Shown here: piece by piece, positions 61,430-64,000 of the stretch
Layout of the letters: every line of letters starts with the position of its first letter
How positions within the stretch are numbered: position 1 is the stretch's first letter
Source of the DNA: an uncultured Acidobacteriota bacterium
GTDB lineage: Bacteria; Acidobacteriota; Thermoanaerobaculia; Multivoradales; SZUA-115
DNA: 64,000 nt
NCBI GenBank assembly: GCA_937867335.1
Contig: CALMKX010000238.1
Span: 1-64,000, forward strand
Reading direction: 5' to 3'
The notes under the pieces: generated by a model
Seen by the model: only the letters and a program-made list of their open reading frames with translations
Told to the model about the DNA's origin: nothing
Databases searched by the model: none
Program-made: the position numbers and the translations under genes

Positions 61430-61765
61430 TCAACGCCGAATGTAGACCTTCTGAACGCCTTCCTTGGGTCGCTCGACTGTGAAAGAGCCGATCTCGACCC
61501 ACTCGCCGGAGCGAATCGAGATCTGCTCTCCCACCAGGCGCCCGGGAAGTTGAGCTATCCCTCTCAGGTCCGGCTTGCAATCGGAGCCGTCTGGGGCGAG
61601 CAGGACCACGTCTGACACGGGCTTACCGGCTCGGTCCAGAAGGCACACACTTACAGGCGATGGCTCGAGCCATTTCTTTGGGACGACTCCTAGAGCTGCG
61701 AGCCCGGCAAACAAAGCGCCGATAGCGCCTATTGCCACCCAGTTGAGACGGAAGCGCCTTTCCAT
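61430..61765 (-). CDS. Small membrane-anchored protein, partner of XRE-STAND
   Basis: The 111-residue protein has one N-terminal helix (LNWVAIGAIGALFAGLAALG) and a small domain with SPVSVCLLDRAGKPVSDVVL, DLRGIAQLPGRLVG and RPKEGVQKVYIRR. This resembles a carboxypeptidase-regulatory-like sandwich, but weakly. Two Cys (in VSVCLL and GSDCKP) could pair. ATG at 61765 has GAGGTG 8 nt upstream and a good promoter lies 70-100 nt upstream. It is the first gene of a two-gene operon with the STAND regulator, so it is a candidate sensor or effector partner. Confidence 0.75.
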   Translation of the reverse strand: MERRFRLNWVAIGAIGALFAGLAALGVVPKKWLEPSPVSVCLLDRAGKPVSDVVLLAPDGSDCKPDLRGIAQLPGRLVGEQISIRSGEWVEIGSFTVERPKEGVQKVYIRR

Positions 61766-61838
61766 CTTTCGGCACCTCTTGGTGTCAGAGTGAACTGCCT
61801 TTCTTGGCCATCAATATCGTCGAGGAATAAGTGGAATG

Positions 61839-61867
61839 ATAGTAATTGAGGCGAGCAGTCTCGTCAA
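61839..61867 (-). promoter_or_regulatory. Promoter of the membrane-protein/STAND operon
   Basis: On the minus strand TTGACG (61867-61862, 5/6) and TACTAT (61844-61839, 4/6) are 17 nt apart. The region is AT-rich relative to the rest of the window. Transcription would start about 65 nt before the ATG at 61765. Confidence 0.55.
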
Positions 61868-62415
61868 GGCCTGATTGAGACCATCTGCGCTTTGGCTTGT
61901 GCGATAGCCCTGGTCGCGGCGCCCGCGGCCCGCTTCCCAGCTACGCGCCCGCGCTCGATCCAGAGGCTCTCAGCTTGCTCGAACTCCCGCGGACTTTCAG
62001 TCCTGTAGGAGCTGTCTTGATAACAACGCTCAGCCGGCGGGTAATCGGTTGTGCGAAAAGGCGTGGCGCCAGGCTGCTTCAGCGCCGCGCCAAGGCTAAC
62101 CTTGACTGGGTCTATCACTCGAGATGGGGCCCTGAATCCGGCTCAGCCGGCTCTTCCGGGTAGGGGAAATCAGGGGCGGACCCAGCCAGGCTCAAATGTT
62201 CCTTGCTCCAGCCGTGACGAGCTTCCGGGTTCTCCCCATGGCCTTGACGCGAGTCTGCGACTTCATCGGCCCCTTCGAGCCGGTTGGTTCGCGGGGGCTT
62301 CACGGGCCGGCTGCCTCTGCTGGCGACGGGCTTGGTACTCACCGATGTGTCTTCCCCCAACCTCTGGGCTAATTGCCAGTTTTCTCCGGTCAGGAAGGGC
62401 ACCTCAGGAAGGCCC

Positions 62416-62449
62416 GAGCCCCCGGGAGCTGGAACTCTCCCGAGGGCTC
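62416..62449 (-). terminator. Strong hairpin after the BNR-propeller gene
   Basis: A 13-bp stem (GAGCCCCCGGGAG/CTCCCGAGGGCTC, one G-T wobble) with an 8-nt loop begins 11 nt beyond the stop codon on the minus strand. It lacks a T-run but is stable enough to act with Rho or as an mRNA 3' end. Confidence 0.5.
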
Positions 62450-62460
62450 GATGGGGTGGC

Positions 62461-64000
62461 CTAGGGCAGGCCGCCGGTGCTGGGTAGGCGGATGGCGTAG
62501 ACGCCGCGGCCGAAGGTGAAGGCCGCGAGGGTGGTGCCGCGGTAGGGGTTGGTGGCCGGACCTCGGTCCACCGTGAGGTAGCGCATCAGCACATTGGGCA
62601 GGCCGTGCTGGTAGCGCACCCAAGTGACGGTCGAGGCATCGATGTCGTTGGTGTAGTAGAAGCCGAAGTAGGTACCCACGAAGACTTGCTTGCGGTTTCG
62701 CGGGTTGACCGCCACCGAGTTGGCCGGTACATCCGGCAGGTTGCCGGTCTTGTTGGTGGCGGTCCAGCTGGAGCCGTTCCACTTGAACGAGAACAGGTGG
62801 CCCGGAGTGCTGGGGGTGTTGGGGTTGAAGCCGCCCACCGCCGCGTAGATCCGCGTGTGGTCGCTGGGGTCTGCCACCACGCCGAGTACCGCCCGGTTGG
62901 GCAGTACGGTGTTGGTGGGGTCCACGTCTCGCCACACGGCACCGGGGTTCGGGGTGCAGCTGAAGCCGGCCTTGTTGGCCTTGAACTGGGTGCACTGGCT
63001 ACCCGTGTAGACGTCTTCCGACCACCAGAGCTTGCCGTCGCTGGTGCCCGCGACCGCCGCCGTGGGCTTGCTGGGCGCCCAGCCGAGGGAGACGACCGAC
63101 GCCGAGCCGCCACCCTTGGTGAGCAGGGGCGAGATCTGCACCCAGTTCGGCGCCGTGGCGCCGTAAGAGCCCGAGGCGTGGACGTAGTCCTCGCCGAAGA
63201 TCAGGTTCGAGCACTGGGTGTTGGTGCAATGCAGGGTGTCCAGCAAGAAGGGTGCGCTGAAGTCCGCGGTGCCGGTCATCACCGGTTCGCAGGGAGTGAA
63301 GGGACCGTTTGCGCCGCTGTTGACCGAACAGACGATCGAGCCGAAGGTGTATTCGGTGAGCCACCAGCCAGTGGTTTCGCTGCCGGCCAGCGGATCGAAC
63401 GCGACGAAGAAGCCATCGCCGCCGATGCCACGGGCCGTGCCAGTGAGGCTGGGTCGGGTGGAATCCCAGCTGCTGTTGCCGTTGTCCTGCATCCCGCCGA
63501 GGACCCACTGCACTCCATTCATGCCGTTGCCAGCGAAGTCGGTTCCGATCTGGCCGGCGTAGAACAGGAAGGTGTTGAAGCTGTTGTTGAGCTGCTTCCA
63601 GGCCTCGAAATCACCGGCTTTGTCGTTCAGGTAGATGCCGCCGTCGTTGCCCAGAAGAAAGGCCGTGCCCTTGGATCCCGGCACGAAAGCGAAGGCGTGC
63701 TGGTCCGGGTGGACCTTGCCGTAGCTCGGGCAATCCGTGTCGTAGGCGTTGGTGAGGTCGTCGAGCTTGATCGAGGTGTAGGTGGGATCGACCTCGGCCC
63801 GAAAAGCGTCGATGTGGCCGATGTAGAGGTCCTTGTCGTTACTGGGGTTGACCGCCAGGAAGAGGTCGAAGAAGTCCTGCGTGGTGGGGTTTGGGTTGCC
63901 GTTGCAGGCCAGGTAGTCCAGGGCGCTGCTGCCGGCCAGGCGAGTCCAGGTGGTTGCGCCGCTGTCCGGCCGTAGCACGTAGGTTCCTTCCGCTCCCTGG
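62461..64000 (-). CDS. BNR/sortilin-like beta-propeller protein (C-terminal part)
   Basis: At least 513 codons are present; the frame runs off the right edge, so the N-terminus is missing. It contains propeller-type motifs such as FLLGNDGGIYLND, VLGGMQDNGNSSW, IGGDGFFVAFDPL, AGTSDGKLWWSEDV and IYAAVGGFNPNTP. This is the pattern of VPS10/sortilin-like or GH74-like BNR-repeat proteins. At least six Cys suggest disulfides, hence export. It ends TFGRGVYAIRLPSTGGLP without a sorting domain. Such proteins in Acidobacteriota are large secreted or surface proteins; enzymatic activity cannot be inferred. Confidence 0.75.
   Translation of the reverse strand, partial: QGAEGTYVLRPDSGATTWTRLAGSSALDYLACNGNPNPTTQDFFDLFLAVNPSNDKDLYIGHIDAFRAEVDPTYTSIKLDDLTNAYDTDCPSYGKVHPDQHAFAFVPGSKGTAFLLGNDGGIYLNDKAGDFEAWKQLNNSFNTFLFYAGQIGTDFAGNGMNGVQWVLGGMQDNGNSSWDSTRPSLTGTARGIGGDGFFVAFDPLAGSETTGWWLTEYTFGSIVCSVNSGANGPFTPCEPVMTGTADFSAPFLLDTLHCTNTQCSNLIFGEDYVHASGSYGATAPNWVQISPLLTKGGGSASVVSLGWAPSKPTAAVAGTSDGKLWWSEDVYTGSQCTQFKANKAGFSCTPNPGAVWRDVDPTNTVLPNRAVLGVVADPSDHTRIYAAVGGFNPNTPSTPGHLFSFKWNGSSWTATNKTGNLPDVPANSVAVNPRNRKQVFVGTYFGFYYTNDIDASTVTWVRYQHGLPNVLMRYLTVDRGPATNPYRGTTLAAFTFGRGVYAIRLPSTGGLP

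Larger units (their letters stand above)
61766..62460. other. Non-coding gap of about 700 nt
   Basis: The first 100 nt carry the promoter of the membrane-protein/STAND operon and the last 45 nt a strong hairpin. Between them, short open frames exist on both strands (for example 61864-62118 and 62115-62402, minus), but they lack ribosome-binding sites and recognisable families. The stretch may hold a decayed gene or an unrecognised RNA. Confidence 0.5.

Noticed and set aside
61864-62118. 84-codon minus-strand frame in the 700-nt gap
   Set aside because: No ribosome-binding site, no recognisable family, and it overlaps equally long frames on the other strand.
62115-62402. 95-codon minus-strand frame next to the BNR-propeller gene
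   Set aside because: GTG start with only a weak site, low-complexity composition, and it lies right behind a strong hairpin; no support as a gene.

Overview
The window is a high-GC bacterial chromosome segment dominated by housekeeping genes. I infer Acidobacteriota, most likely a Thermoanaerobaculia-like lineage. The grounds are the family mix (GWxTD lipoprotein, FG-GAP/ASPIC-TPR lipoprotein, carboxypeptidase-regulatory-like proteins, YfhO, family-B DNA polymerase II, paired DUF2157 membrane proteins) and a Gram-negative envelope (beta-barrel porin, Wzm/Wzt-type exporter). No marker gene in the window proves this assignment. I see no insertion sequence, prophage, CRISPR array or rRNA.

Layout. 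1-4.2 kb: the 5' end of boxC (aerobic benzoyl-CoA degradation) running off the left edge, a small carboxypeptidase-regulatory-like protein, a secreted FKBP isomerase and a membrane M28 peptidase. 4.3-5.7 kb: a three-gene group around a divergent sigma-factor-like protein, including a 44-codon leader gene and a 17-bp element repeated upstream of two of the genes. 5.8-8.1 kb: DNA polymerase II. 8.2-11.7 kb: a compact operon of ApbE flavin transferase, outer-membrane porin, FMN-binding protein and a small multi-histidine membrane protein, headed by a promoter and a Fur-box-like palindrome. 11.9-17.1 kb: an FG-GAP/ASPIC-TPR lipoprotein, three tRNA genes (Pro, Arg, Arg) and two DUF2157-type membrane proteins. 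17.1-23.5 kb (minus): a macromolecular synthesis operon, rpsU-mutS2-dnaG-rpoD, with a hairpin after rpsU.

23.8-31.7 kb: a GAF/coiled-coil protein behind a near-consensus promoter, a sulfatase-fold protein, tRNA-Met(CAT), then a tight operon of zinc-ribbon protein, RNase H-like protein, YggS, a DUF6922/AbiEii toxin-like pair and hutI. 31.7-37.7 kb: peptidase E and an M49-like peptidase, an EVE-domain protein, a GWxTD lipoprotein, and an O-antigen type ABC exporter. 37.8-41.9 kb: a YfhO membrane protein, an HD hydrolase, a small zinc-finger protein, and a Panacea antitoxin with a RelE-like partner. 42-52.4 kb (minus): the cell-shape cluster (FecR-domain protein, mreB, mreC, mreD, mrdA, rodA, rng) ending in an unusual kinase-glycosidase fusion. 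52.6-58.7 kb: ppiD, ruvA, an orphan sigma-region-2-like peptide, ruvB and an ADP-forming acyl-CoA synthetase. 58.7-61.8 kb (minus): an XRE-STAND NTPase-TPR protein coupled to a small membrane-anchored protein. The right edge carries the C-terminal part of a BNR/sortilin-like beta-propeller protein.

The best candidates for undescribed biology are the flavinylation/porin/membrane-heme-like operon with its Fur-like site, the XRE-STAND plus membrane-protein pair, the kinase-glycosidase fusion that seems to lack its acid/base glutamate, and the sigma-like island with its repeated promoter-proximal element. All product names rest on reading motifs by eye; no database search was run.
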